A DNA stretch of 35,155 nt from an uncultured Ruminococcus sp. (GCA_905235715.1 CAJONB010000004.1:1-35155), one strand, 5' to 3'; shown: positions 14,259 through 22,240, numbered from the stretch's first letter. Notes: generated by a model not told the origin, from the letters alone. Translations and numbers: made by a program.

Positions 14259-15029
14259 ATGAAAAAATCAACCTTAAAAAATAAAATTCTGGCGCTGGTA
14301 CTCGCTGCGGTAACAGCGGTATCCTCCGCGGCGCTGCTGACCGGCTGCGGACAGAATCAGACTGCCGGCGAACAGCCGGCGGAAGAGCTGTATTTTACAC
14401 AGCAGAAGGTGCGGAATTCTCCCGACTGGGTGACGAAGCTCGACGCTGCGAAAAACGCGGAGCAGATGATTGTCATAGCAGGAGTGGACAAGTCCACCGC
14501 CTATATCACCATGCACGAAAAGGATGAAAACGGCAAGTGGCAGCAGCTGATTGCAACGCCGGGCTTTATCGGCGTTGACGGTCTCGGCGAAGCGAACATC
14601 AATGACTGTTATACGCCTGTCGGCACATTTACCGTGAATAAAGCGTTCGGCTTAGCTGACGATCCCGGCTGTCAGCTGGAGTACACCAAGGTGGACGATA
14701 CCTACTACTGGTCGGGCGACCCCAAAAATCATTTTAACGAGCTGGTATCCGTGAAAGATGTTCCCGACCTCGATACCGAAAACAGCGAGCATATCGCCGA
14801 TTTTGACTACGCCTATCAGTATGTGCTGAACATGGGCTACAACACCGAGTGTGAGGTTGATAAGGGCTTTGCCTTTTTCTTCCATAGCTTTCGCGTTAAC
14901 CGACCTTATACGGGCGGCTGTGTCGCCGTCCCCGAGGACGTGATGAAATTCATCATGCAGCATATCAAGCCGGGCTGCAAATTTACGATTGATTCCCTCA
15001 AAAACTTCGGTGGCGACCTCGACGCTTGA
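14259..15029 (+). CDS. L,D-transpeptidase (YkuD family) lipoprotein
   Basis: Cell-wall enzyme of 256 residues expected to form 3-3 cross-links or attach proteins to peptidoglycan. A long signal peptide ends in LLTGC, with the lipidated cysteine at residue 30. The YkuD domain covers roughly 65-250: DCYTPVGTF, YYWSGDPKN, then FHSFRVNRPYTGGCVAVPE, with H209 and nucleophile C221. The HS...GGC pattern is the catalytic signature, with GGC in place of the more usual SHGC. ATG 14259 has CAGGAGAG upstream. In this branch the enzymes resemble the ErfK-like 'putative L,D-TPase' lipoproteins common in Clostridia. Confidence 0.87.
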   Translation: MKKSTLKNKILALVLAAVTAVSSAALLTGCGQNQTAGEQPAEELYFTQQKVRNSPDWVTKLDAAKNAEQMIVIAGVDKSTAYITMHEKDENGKWQQLIATPGFIGVDGLGEANINDCYTPVGTFTVNKAFGLADDPGCQLEYTKVDDTYYWSGDPKNHFNELVSVKDVPDLDTENSEHIADFDYAYQYVLNMGYNTECEVDKGFAFFFHSFRVNRPYTGGCVAVPEDVMKFIMQHIKPGCKFTIDSLKNFGGDLDA

Positions 15030-15135
15030 CGCCTTATGATTATAACTCTGTTATATTTGCAAAGACGCCGGATTGACCGTTAGCTCTAAAACTCAAGTAA
15101 CCGCTGAAAATATCAGACTGCAATAAAAAGCGAAA

Positions 15136-15232
15136 GGAAATAACCATATAAAAAAGTTATATCCTATTTGCTTTTGTCATGCTTTTGACAACCCTATCGT
15201 TCGCCGTGCCGACTGCCTCGGCTGAAGCATGA
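15136..15232 (+). pseudogene. Fossil of a secreted-protein gene (broken signal peptide)
   Basis: AAAGGAAATAACC looks like a ribosome binding site and is followed by ATA AAA AAG where ATG AAA AAG would be expected. The next frame then reads ILFAFVMLLTTLSFAVPTAS followed by AEA and a stop, a textbook Sec signal peptide with its AXA cleavage site. A lost ATG, a frame shift in the A run and the TGA at 15230-15232 mean nothing useful is made. The remainder of 15030-15347 shows only the following terminator. Confidence 0.5.
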
Positions 15233-15271
15233 AGTGCAACAGATAAGCATTGAACCCTGTTAATTATAAGC

Positions 15272-15306
15272 ACAGCGGGACGGCAATTTTGCCGTCCCGC
15301 TGTTTG
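15272..15306. terminator. Strong bidirectional terminator
   Basis: Perfect 13-base-pair stem ACAGCGGGACGGC / GCCGTCCCGCTGT with a 6-base loop and TTT. It lies between the plus-strand fossil gene and the end of the alcohol dehydrogenase gene. Confidence 0.8.
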
Positions 15307-15347
15307 CGTATGTTTTACATATTGATAGAGTGATCTCTTTTATTGAA

Positions 15348-16514
15348 TCACATACTTTCCTTCAATACCTGAATGACCTCGTCCTTTGTCAGCGTCTTGT
15401 AACCGCCGTCGAGGATGATGGTGCCCTCTGCGATACCGTCCAGCATATCCTCGGTCGCGCCTAATTCGCTGATGGAGAGCGCGACGCCGATTTGCTTCAT
15501 CCAGCCCTCCATCGCTTCAAGACCTTCTTTCGCGACCTGTTCGTCGGTTTTTCCGTCGGCGCATACGCCCCAGACCTCCGTCGCAAAGCGCTTGAATTTC
15601 GGGAGTCCGTAAGGCATAATCATGCGGTAGTAGGGCAGCGATACGGCGGCGAGCGTCATACCGTGGGTCGCGTCGGTATACGCACCGACAGACTGACCGA
15701 TCATGTGTACCATCCAGTCGGTGGTCTTTCCGCGCGAAATCAGGGTGTTGAGCGCCCAGGTCGCCGTCCACATGATATTGGAACGCGCCTCGTAATCTTC
15801 GGGATTCTCCACCGCAATCAGGGAGCTGTGAATGACCGACTTCATCAGCGCTTCGGCGATATAATCAGAGGTGTTGTCGTCCCCACCGGAAAAATACTGC
15901 TCACAGATATGGTTGAAGATGTCATAAACACCCGCGACCATCTGGCGCTTGGGTAGAGACATCGTGTATTTCGGATTCAGAATCGAGAATTTCGGCATGA
16001 CCTCATCGCCGAAAACATGACCGATTTTAAGCTTTTGCTCATGGTTGGTGATGACCGCACCGCCGTTCATCTCCGAGCCTGTGCCTGCCATTGTCAGCAC
16101 ACAGCCGACGGGAACAATCTCGCACTCAGGCTCCTCAAAGCGGATATAATACTTATCCCACGGATCCTCGTCACAGTGAACGGATACGGACACCGCCTTC
16201 GCGTAGTCGCAGCATGAACCGCCGCCGACTGCCAGCAGAAGATCGACCTTGTTTTCCCTTGCGATACGAACGCCCTCGCGGAGCTTTTCGACCGTGGGAT
16301 TGGGCATGACGCCCGCGTCCTCAACGACGGTCTTTCCGTTGTCCTTTAAGATAGCCACGATCTCGTCATACAGACCGTTTTTCTTGATAGAACCGCCGCC
16401 GTAAATCAGCTGAACCGTTTTGCCGTACTTGGGCAGCTCTTCGTTGAGATAGTTCAGCGCTTCATCGCCGAAATAGAGCTTTGTGGGATTGTGATAACTG
16501 AAATTGCCTAACAT
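15348..16514 (-). CDS. Iron-containing alcohol dehydrogenase (butanol dehydrogenase-like)
   Basis: NAD(P)H-dependent group III alcohol dehydrogenase of 388 residues, reducing aldehydes to alcohols or the reverse. It begins FSYHNPTKLYFGDEAL, typical of the BdhA/YqhD branch. The nucleotide site includes GGGSCCDYAKAVS and TMAGTGSEMNGGAVI. Metal ligands are visible as the D and H of YDIFNHICEQYFSG and the two histidines in MVHMIGQSVGAYTDATHGMTLA. Last gene in an operon behind a small helical protein and a cyclophilin-like lipoprotein, and divergent from a LysR regulator that probably controls it. ATG 16514 has GGAGG upstream. Confidence 0.93.
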   Translation of the reverse strand: MLGNFSYHNPTKLYFGDEALNYLNEELPKYGKTVQLIYGGGSIKKNGLYDEIVAILKDNGKTVVEDAGVMPNPTVEKLREGVRIARENKVDLLLAVGGGSCCDYAKAVSVSVHCDEDPWDKYYIRFEEPECEIVPVGCVLTMAGTGSEMNGGAVITNHEQKLKIGHVFGDEVMPKFSILNPKYTMSLPKRQMVAGVYDIFNHICEQYFSGGDDNTSDYIAEALMKSVIHSSLIAVENPEDYEARSNIMWTATWALNTLISRGKTTDWMVHMIGQSVGAYTDATHGMTLAAVSLPYYRMIMPYGLPKFKRFATEVWGVCADGKTDEQVAKEGLEAMEGWMKQIGVALSISELGATEDMLDGIAEGTIILDGGYKTLTKDEVIQVLKESM

Positions 16515-16527
16515 AATGATTCCTCCG

Positions 16528-17142
16528 TTATTCTAAAATAATTGTGATTGTTGTATCGCCGTTTGATAAAAGTTGAGCCATGCCGTCGGCGCTTTGGTCG
16601 GTGATATGACCGAGGCGGGTATACGCCCAGCTGTTAGAGCCATAGAACACGACAAGTTGATTGCCCGAGTAGAGGACGATATCTCCGGCAGAGGTCGTTG
16701 TCTGAACATCGTTCTGCGGCAGATACGCGCCAATGGAGCCGACCTGCTCAAAGCCGCCGTACATGGACATATCAATGAGCAGCGGCTGGTTACGGCACAA
16801 TTCCTTTAACGACTGAACGGCGTCGTTATCCTCCCACGCAACGGATACGGGTGTATTTCCGATTGACATTTGAAGCGTCATGTTCTGTTCCTCCTGCGGT
16901 TCTTCCTCTTCCAATCCGGTTTGCAAGTTCTGCTGTATTTCCTCTTGCGGTGATTCGGCGGCGACCGGTGCATCCGCTGTCTGCGGCTGTGTCTCTGCCT
17001 GTGTAGGAGCCGATGTCGGCTGAGCTGTTTTCGTTGCGGCTGTTGCTGTCTGTGAAGCCTGCGTAGAATTTTGTCCATTGCCGCAAGCCGTCAACGAAAG
17101 GATGAAGCCTATCATTAACAAAGAAGCAAATAGCTTTTTCAT
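16528..17142 (-). CDS. Cyclophilin-like domain lipoprotein
   Basis: A 204-residue exported protein. The signal peptide ends in LTAC (cysteine at residue 20), followed by a Thr/Gln/Ala/Glu-rich low-complexity linker to about residue 88. A C-terminal domain starts at MTLQMSIGNTPVSVAWEDNDAVQ and continues with MYGGFEQVGSIGAYLP, GDIVLYSGNQLVVFYGSNSW and YTRLGHI. This matches the cyclophilin-like fold family (Cyclophil_like2), often linked to oxidoreductases in Clostridia; peptidyl-prolyl isomerase activity is not established. It lies 13 bases upstream of the dehydrogenase gene on the same transcript. Confidence 0.85.
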   Translation of the reverse strand: MKKLFASLLMIGFILSLTACGNGQNSTQASQTATAATKTAQPTSAPTQAETQPQTADAPVAAESPQEEIQQNLQTGLEEEEPQEEQNMTLQMSIGNTPVSVAWEDNDAVQSLKELCRNQPLLIDMSMYGGFEQVGSIGAYLPQNDVQTTTSAGDIVLYSGNQLVVFYGSNSWAYTRLGHITDQSADGMAQLLSNGDTTITIILE

Positions 17143-17152
17143 ACGAAATCCC

Positions 17153-17365
17153 TCACTTTCTGTTTTCGGTTTGAAAGATTAAATAGTCTAAGCAATCAAG
17201 CGCTTTTTGCTGTTCATGTATATGATTGAGCAGCTCTGTTCTGTGTTCCCGCAGGAGAAGCAGCATTTGAGCGATTTGTCCGTTTTCGGAAAGCTCATAA
17301 CAACGCTCGCTCAATTCCTCGGAGCATTGCGCGTCAATCAAATTGTCATAGAGAGTTTGGTTCAC
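17153..17365 (-). CDS. Small helical protein (hypothetical)
   Basis: A 70-residue, highly charged helical protein. The second half (MLLLLREHRTELLNHIHEQQKALDCLDYLI) resembles the coiled-coil dimer helix found at the C-terminus of MerR-type regulators, but no DNA-binding domain is present. I do not know its function. The start is taken as GTG 17365 because GGGAG sits at good spacing; a GTG at 17374 lies inside that site. First gene of the operon with the cyclophilin-like lipoprotein and the dehydrogenase, driven by the promoter at 17399-17427. Confidence 0.75.
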   Translation of the reverse strand: MNQTLYDNLIDAQCSEELSERCYELSENGQIAQMLLLLREHRTELLNHIHEQQKALDCLDYLIFQTENRK

Positions 17366-17398
17366 CGTTATCACTCCCTTGCCGGATTCTTTGATTCT

Positions 17399-17427
17399 AT
17401 TATAAATCTTTGCTATAGAAATGTAAA
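17399..17427 (-). promoter_or_regulatory. Promoter of the dehydrogenase operon
   Basis: TTTACA (17422-17427) and TATAAT (17399-17404) on the minus strand with 17 bases between. Confidence 0.8.
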
Positions 17428-17436
17428 ATAGTTATG

Positions 17437-17465
17437 TTGAATAATTAGAAATTCTATGATAGAAT
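17437..17465 (+). promoter_or_regulatory. Promoter and likely operator of the LysR gene
   Basis: TTGAAT (17437-17442) and TAGAAT (17460-17465) with a 17-base spacer. ATTCTA-TGA-TAGAAT (17451-17465) is a perfect inverted repeat overlapping the -10 box, with a T-N11-A core, and TAGAAATTCTA lies just before it. This is a plausible LysR-type binding site that could serve both divergent genes. Confidence 0.7.
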
Positions 17466-17494
17466 ATCTGTAGCAACAATTTGGAGTGATGATA

Positions 17495-18373
17495 ATGGAA
17501 ATCCGTGTACTTCGTTATTTTTTAGAAACCGCCCGCGAGGGAAACATGACGCGCGCGGCGGAAAGGTTATATATTTCACAGCCGACGATGTCAAAGCAGC
17601 TCAAAGAATTGGAGAATGAGCTGGGCGTCAAGCTGTTCCGCCGCTCCAACTACAACATCAAGCTGACCGAGGCGGGAATGTTGCTGCGTGAGCGTGCCGA
17701 GGATATTCTGTCGCTGGTGGATAAAACGCTGGAGGAGTTCAAGGCGCTCGACCATTTGAACAGCGGTGATATTTATGTCGGCGCACCCGAATCGGAAGCG
17801 ATGGAGCAATTCGCGCAGGCGGTAAGCGATTTACAGAAGCAGTATCCCGGGATACGGTGCAACATCTACAGCGGCAATATGCAAGACGTATGTGAAAAGC
17901 TCGACAAGGGGCTGCTGGATTTTGCCATCGTCATGAATTATGTCGATTTGAAAAAGTACAACTTCCTGCCGATGTCAACCGGAGATACATGGGGCGTCGT
18001 CATGCGCCGTGACGATCCGCTTGCAAAGGAGGAGGCTTTATCCATGTCCATGCTCAAAGGCTTGCCGCTGATTTGCTCGCGTCAGTGGGTAGACTATGAG
18101 CTGCCGCAGTGGTTTGGCTCAGACACCGGCGACGTCAATATCGCGGCAACCTATAACCTGCCGTATAACGGAGCAGTGATGGCGAAAGCAGGAATCGGAT
18201 ACGCGATGATGCTCGACAAGCTTGTTCATACCGGTGAGGACAGCGAGCTGGTGTTTCGACCTCTGCTCGATGTGCCGAAAGTGGAAATGTATATTATATG
18301 GCGCAAATATCAGACCTTTACGCCGATATCCGAGCTTCTTGTAAAAGCGCTGAGAGATAAATTCATGAAATAA
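17495..18373 (+). CDS. LysR family transcriptional regulator
   Basis: A 292-residue regulator. The HTH (MEIRVLRYFLETAREGNMTRAAERLYISQPTMSKQLKELE) occupies residues 1-60 and a periplasmic-binding-like effector domain follows (GDIYVGAPES..., DFAIVMNYVDLKKYNF). ATG 17495 is eight bases after GGAG; upstream GTG and ATG codons are too close. It faces the dehydrogenase operon across 129 bases containing both promoters and palindromes, the usual arrangement for a LysR regulator and its target. The effector is unknown, perhaps an aldehyde or a redox signal. Confidence 0.93.
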   Translation: MEIRVLRYFLETAREGNMTRAAERLYISQPTMSKQLKELENELGVKLFRRSNYNIKLTEAGMLLRERAEDILSLVDKTLEEFKALDHLNSGDIYVGAPESEAMEQFAQAVSDLQKQYPGIRCNIYSGNMQDVCEKLDKGLLDFAIVMNYVDLKKYNFLPMSTGDTWGVVMRRDDPLAKEEALSMSMLKGLPLICSRQWVDYELPQWFGSDTGDVNIAATYNLPYNGAVMAKAGIGYAMMLDKLVHTGEDSELVFRPLLDVPKVEMYIIWRKYQTFTPISELLVKALRDKFMK

Positions 18374-18415
18374 ACAGCAGGGATTGGTTCAAAAGCCAAT
18401 CTCCGCTGTCATTTT
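18374..18415 (+). terminator. Terminator after the LysR gene
   Basis: Stem ACAGC-A-GG-GATTGG / CCAATC-TCC-GCTGT followed by CATTTTC. Confidence 0.6.
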
Positions 18416-18511
18416 CTGTGTATATCTCTGTTTCATTTTCATACCGAGTTTAAAGCCTTCGCTGAAAGTACCGCGTTCTGAGAGAGCAATCCGTAATCGC
18501 TCAGCTTTTGT
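18389..18511 (-). pseudogene. In-frame coding remnant after the lactate dehydrogenase stop
   Basis: Directly after the ldh TAA, the same frame stays open for 40 codons and reads ERLRIALSERGTFSEGFKLG then MKMKQRYTQKMTAEIGF. The SEGFKLGMKM stretch resembles the C-terminus of small clostridial proteins that end in a GF(R/K)LG motif. It has no start codon of its own and is probably a leftover from a deleted neighbour. Confidence 0.35.
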
Positions 18512-19471
18512 TTATCCCTCTTCGAGGTCGCAGGACTTGATGACCTCCTTTAAGGTCTTTGCGGACGCGCGGAGCTTTTCGATCTCCTCGTCGTTCAGCG
18601 CGAAGGGTACCTCGCTCTCGATACCGTCCTTGCCGACAATTACGGGAATACTCAGGGCGACGTCGTTGATGCCGTATCTTCCGTGCTGGATGGAAGAAAC
18701 AGGCAGGATGGATTTTTCGTCCCTGACGATTGCCTCGCAGATACGCTTTGCCGACATCGCGATACCGTAATAGGTCGCGTGCTTTTTGCTGATGATATCG
18801 TAGGCGGCGTTCTTGACGTCCTCGGCGATATTCTCCATCGCAACATCATGGTCGTGGTAATAGCCGCGCATCTCGCAGAAGCGGCTGATTTCAATGCCCG
18901 ATACATTCGCGCTGCTCCAAGCGGCAAACTCGCTGTCGCCGTGTTCGCCGATGATAAAGGCGTGGATGGAGCGCGGGTCTACACCGAGATGCTTGCTGAG
19001 ATTATAGCGCAGGCGTGCGGAATCCAGAACCGTTCCCGAGCCGAAAACACGGTCGTCGGACAGCCCCGACAGCTTTTTTGCCGCGTAGGTCAGGACGTCA
19101 ACAGGATTGGCGACGACCAAAAGGATTCCCTTGAAATTGCGCGCGGAAATCTGCGGGATGATGCTCTTGAAAATCCCGACGTTCTTCTTGATTAAATCGA
19201 GCCGCGTTTCACCGGGCTTCTGCGCCGCGCCCGCGGTGATAATCACAATCGCCGCGTCGGCAATATCGTCATAGTCGCCCGCATAGATGGAAGCGGGCCG
19301 TGAAAACGGCAGACCGTGGGAAATATCCAGCGCCTCGCCCTCCGCCTTTGCTCTGTCCGCGTCCAGCATGACAATTTCGGAAAAAAGACCGCTCTGCATT
19401 AACGCAAAGGCTGTCGCCGAGCCGACAAAGCCGCAGCCGACAATTCCTACCTTCCGTAAATTAACCGCCAT
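18512..19471 (-). CDS. ldh: L-lactate dehydrogenase
   Basis: NADH-dependent reduction of pyruvate to L-lactate in the cytoplasm, regenerating NAD+ during fermentation. The 319-residue protein shows the nucleotide motif VGIVGCGFVGSATA (residues 8-21), the substrate loop GAAQKPGETRLDL, VANPVDVLTY, GSGTVLDSARLR and the catalytic histidine in IGEHGDSE. The loop Q (in AAQKPGETR) points to lactate rather than malate specificity. ATG 19471 (MAVNLRK) is used; ATG 19477 is also possible but lies close to the GGAG. Monocistronic, with a Rex-like palindrome upstream that suggests control by the NADH/NAD+ ratio. Confidence 0.93.
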   Translation of the reverse strand: MAVNLRKVGIVGCGFVGSATAFALMQSGLFSEIVMLDADRAKAEGEALDISHGLPFSRPASIYAGDYDDIADAAIVIITAGAAQKPGETRLDLIKKNVGIFKSIIPQISARNFKGILLVVANPVDVLTYAAKKLSGLSDDRVFGSGTVLDSARLRYNLSKHLGVDPRSIHAFIIGEHGDSEFAAWSSANVSGIEISRFCEMRGYYHDHDVAMENIAEDVKNAAYDIISKKHATYYGIAMSAKRICEAIVRDEKSILPVSSIQHGRYGINDVALSIPVIVGKDGIESEVPFALNDEEIEKLRASAKTLKEVIKSCDLEEG

Positions 19472-19502
19472 AATCATACAACTCCTTAACAATATATTAT
19501 CA

Positions 19503-19535
19503 TGATACCATAAAACGGTAAAAAATCAATAAGAG
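19503..19535 (-). promoter_or_regulatory. Promoter of ldh
   Basis: On the minus strand TTGATT is followed after 16 bases by TATCAT; an alternative TTTACC/17/TAATAT overlaps it. About 30-60 bases before the start codon. Confidence 0.55.
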
Positions 19536-19560
19536 TATGCTTTTGCTCTTTCCGTATTTT

Positions 19561-19576
19561 TTGTATTTTAATACAA
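19561..19576. promoter_or_regulatory. Rex-like palindrome upstream of ldh
   Basis: TTGTATT-TT-AATACAA, 7-base arms with TTG...CAA ends, similar in shape to Rex operators (TTGTTAA-N4-TTAACAA). A second palindrome, GTACAAAAATGTAC, follows near 19603-19616. Confidence 0.4.
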
Positions 19577-19648
19577 CATATACATCTTGCACAAAAATCA
19601 GGGTACAAAAATGTACAAGCCGCGCATACTTTATTTCTTTAAATCTTC

Positions 19649-19677
19649 TTGATTTTAAATCGTTAAAGTGATAGAAT
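19649..19677 (+). promoter_or_regulatory. Promoter of the amidohydrolase-symporter genes
   Basis: TTGATT (19649-19654) and TAGAAT (19672-19677) with 17 bases between. A TTACTG...CAGTAA hairpin follows in the leader. Confidence 0.75.
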
Positions 19678-19723
19678 AATATTACTGTCTGACAAATGTT
19701 ACCGGGCAGTAAGGAAGGTATTT

Positions 19724-20554
19724 ATGGTCATAGATTTTCACACGCACGTCTATCCCGACCCGATTGCGGAACGCATCATGGCGGCTCTCGGAAATGTTCC
19801 GGGCGTGCAGGCACACACCGCAGGAACGTTGAACGGACTGCTCGGCAGCATGGAAAATGCAGGAGTAGACAAAAGCGTCGTCCTCCCCGTCAACACCCGC
19901 AAGGGGCAGTTTGACACCGTGACGAAATTTGCGAAGCACATCAACGATACCTGCGATAATCTGATTTCCTTCGGCGGTATCCATCCCGACGACGACGATA
20001 TTCCCGAAAAGCTCGATTATCTGAAGGAAAACGGCTTTAAGGGAATCAAAATTCATCCCGATTATACCGAAACCTTTATCGACGACGAGCGGTATATCCG
20101 CATCATCACCGGGGCGCAGAAGCGCGGCCTCACCGTCGTCACCCACGCGGGCAAGGATCCCGCCTACGAAATCATCCACTGCCCGCCCGATAAGGGGCGC
20201 GCGATGCTCGACAGGGTATATGCCGCTACGGGCTTTACGGAGCCGTTCTTTGTATTCGCCCACCTCGGCGGAAATCACCTGCTCGGCGACGTGGAAAAGT
20301 ATCTGGTCGGTCAGAACTGCTACATCGACATCAGCTGCTCGTTCAGCGACCTCGGCAATTTCAGCGACGCGACCGACGCGGATATCGTCAGGGTAATCAA
20401 AAATCACGGCGCGGATAAAATTCTTTTCGCGACCGATTCGCCGTGGAATGACCAGAAGGCTTATATCAAGCGTTTGCGGGAGCTTGACGGTCTGACGGAC
20501 AACGAAAAGGAATTGATTTTCAGTAAAAATGCCGGGAAGCTACTCGGTCTTTAA
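19724..20554 (+). CDS. Amidohydrolase family metal-dependent hydrolase
   Basis: A 276-residue TIM-barrel hydrolase of the amidohydrolase-2 group. Metal ligands are visible as DFHTH (D4, H6, H8), IKIHPDY, VVTHAGKDPAY, FAHLGGNH and the late FATDSPW aspartate. The family includes decarboxylases and hydrolases such as those acting on aromatic acids and lactones, so the substrate is open. ATG 19724 is preceded by GGAAGG. It is 32 bases upstream of a sodium:solute symporter gene, so the two probably share a transcript and perhaps a substrate. Confidence 0.88.
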   Translation: MVIDFHTHVYPDPIAERIMAALGNVPGVQAHTAGTLNGLLGSMENAGVDKSVVLPVNTRKGQFDTVTKFAKHINDTCDNLISFGGIHPDDDDIPEKLDYLKENGFKGIKIHPDYTETFIDDERYIRIITGAQKRGLTVVTHAGKDPAYEIIHCPPDKGRAMLDRVYAATGFTEPFFVFAHLGGNHLLGDVEKYLVGQNCYIDISCSFSDLGNFSDATDADIVRVIKNHGADKILFATDSPWNDQKAYIKRLRELDGLTDNEKELIFSKNAGKLLGL

Positions 20555-20586
20555 TATCAAAAAACTGTTAAAGGGGATATTTCAAC

Positions 20587-22164
20587 ATGGACATGTTTAT
20601 CAAAATTGCCTTTCTGGTAATTTTCTTCGCCATCATGATCGGCGTAGGAATCTACTGCAGAAAGCACAGCACTAACGTCAACGGCTTCGTACTGGGCAAC
20701 CGCTCGGTCGGCCCGTGGCTGACCGCATTCGCGTTCGGTACCTCGTATTTCTCGGCGGTTATCTTCGTCGGCTATGCGGGACAGTTCGGCTGGAAATTCG
20801 GTATGGCTTCCACATGGATCGGTCTGGGCAACGCGTTCATCGGCTCGCTGCTCGCGTGGAACATTCTCGGCCGCCGCACCCGCGTCATGACCCAGCATCT
20901 CGACAGCGCTACCATGCCCGACTTCTTTATGAAGCGCTATAACTCCAAGGCGCTGAAAATCACCGCCGCTGTCATCATCTTCATCTTCCTGATTCCCTAC
21001 ACTGCGTCGCTGTACAACGGACTTTCCCGTCTGTTTGAGATGGCGTTCGGTATTCCTTATGAATACTGCGTTATCGCGATGGCGGTTCTGACCTGCGTCT
21101 ACGTCGTTCTCGGCGGCTATATGGCGACCGCAATCAACGACTTTATTCAGGGTATCATCATGCTGTTCGGCATTATCGCCGTTATCGTTGCGGTTTTGAG
21201 TATCAACGGCGGTCTGACAGCTACCATCACCGAGCTTTCCAAAATCCAGGCGGACAACACCGAGGCGCTGGGCGCTTACACCTCGTTCCTCGGACCCGAC
21301 ATCTTCGGCTTGATCGGCGTCATTCTCCTGACCTCTCTCGGCACATGGGGACTGCCCCAGATGGTTCAGAAATTCTACGCCATCAAATCCGAGAAATCCA
21401 TCCGTACCGGCACCATCGTATCTACTATCTTCGCTATCATCGTAGCGGGCGGCTGCTACTTCCTCGGCGGCTTCGGCAGACTGTTCGGCGAAGCAGGCCC
21501 TGACGGCAAGCCTGTCGGCGGCTTTGACAGCGTTATTCCGACAATGCTCGAGAACCTCTCCCCCATCCTGATTGGTATTGTGGTGATCCTCGTTCTGTCG
21601 GCTTCCATGAGCACGCTCTCGAGCCTTGTACTGACCTCCAGCTCCGTGCTGACCATCGACTTTATCGACCCTGTATTCTGCAAGAACAAGCCGATGACGG
21701 AGAAGAAGAAGGTTTCCACTATGCGAATCTTCATCGTATTCTTCATCGTTGTTTCCGCAGTTATCGCGATTATTCAGGCGAAATCTCCCGTTATGTTTAT
21801 CTCTCAGATGATGGGCGTATCGTGGGGCGCGCTGGCAGGCGCATTCCTCGCGCCGTTCATGTACGGTCTGTATATGAAGCGCGTACCGAAGCTCGCCGTA
21901 TGGATTAACTTCATCCTGGGCGTCGGCATCTCCCTCGCCTCCTTTATCTGCAACATCTCGGGCGTAAAGTTCGCCAGCCCTGTCCTCACCTACTTCCAGT
22001 CGCCGATTAACGCGGGTATGGCGGCAATGATTATCGGTATTATCATAACGCCGATTATCGCGCTGATTGCGCCCGCAAAGGACAAGGAACGCGTCGATGA
22101 GATTTTTGACTGCTTCAACGAAAAGCATACTGTTTCATCCAAGCAGTCTATCGACGAAGTTTAA
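20587..22164 (+). CDS. Sodium:solute symporter (SSS family)
   Basis: A 525-residue permease with about 13 helices that should couple Na+ entry to solute uptake. The N-terminus (IKIAFLVIFFAIMIGVGIYCRKHS, GFVLGNRSVGPWLTAFAFGTSYFSAVIFVGYAG) and the GLGNAFIGSLLAWNILGRRTR stretch match the SSS family, near proline/pantothenate/panthothenate-like members. Its ligand cannot be read from sequence. Position just ahead of the paaK-ior genes makes an aromatic or other carboxylic acid a reasonable guess. ATG 20587 has AAAGGGG upstream. Confidence 0.9.
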   Translation: MDMFIKIAFLVIFFAIMIGVGIYCRKHSTNVNGFVLGNRSVGPWLTAFAFGTSYFSAVIFVGYAGQFGWKFGMASTWIGLGNAFIGSLLAWNILGRRTRVMTQHLDSATMPDFFMKRYNSKALKITAAVIIFIFLIPYTASLYNGLSRLFEMAFGIPYEYCVIAMAVLTCVYVVLGGYMATAINDFIQGIIMLFGIIAVIVAVLSINGGLTATITELSKIQADNTEALGAYTSFLGPDIFGLIGVILLTSLGTWGLPQMVQKFYAIKSEKSIRTGTIVSTIFAIIVAGGCYFLGGFGRLFGEAGPDGKPVGGFDSVIPTMLENLSPILIGIVVILVLSASMSTLSSLVLTSSSVLTIDFIDPVFCKNKPMTEKKKVSTMRIFIVFFIVVSAVIAIIQAKSPVMFISQMMGVSWGALAGAFLAPFMYGLYMKRVPKLAVWINFILGVGISLASFICNISGVKFASPVLTYFQSPINAGMAAMIIGIIITPIIALIAPAKDKERVDEIFDCFNEKHTVSSKQSIDEV

Positions 22165-22194
22165 TTCATCTTCCAAAAAATTTAACCATAAAAT

Positions 22195-22240
22195 GCGCAA
22201 GAAGTCTAAAGTCATTATTGCCTTTAGGCTTTTTGTGCGC
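22195..22240 (+). terminator. Long hairpin between the symporter and paaK1
   Basis: GCGCA-AGAAG-T-CTAAAG folds back on CTTTAG-G-CTTTT-TGTGCGC. It lies at the end of the symporter transcript, but also contains the -35 box of the next promoter and has no T tract, so it may be an attenuator or an operator instead. Confidence 0.4.

Noticed and set aside
20557..22128. Long minus-strand open frame of 523 codons
   Set aside because: Lies opposite the sodium symporter gene and reads as Asp/His/Arg-rich low-complexity sequence, a shadow of hydrophobic codons on the other strand.
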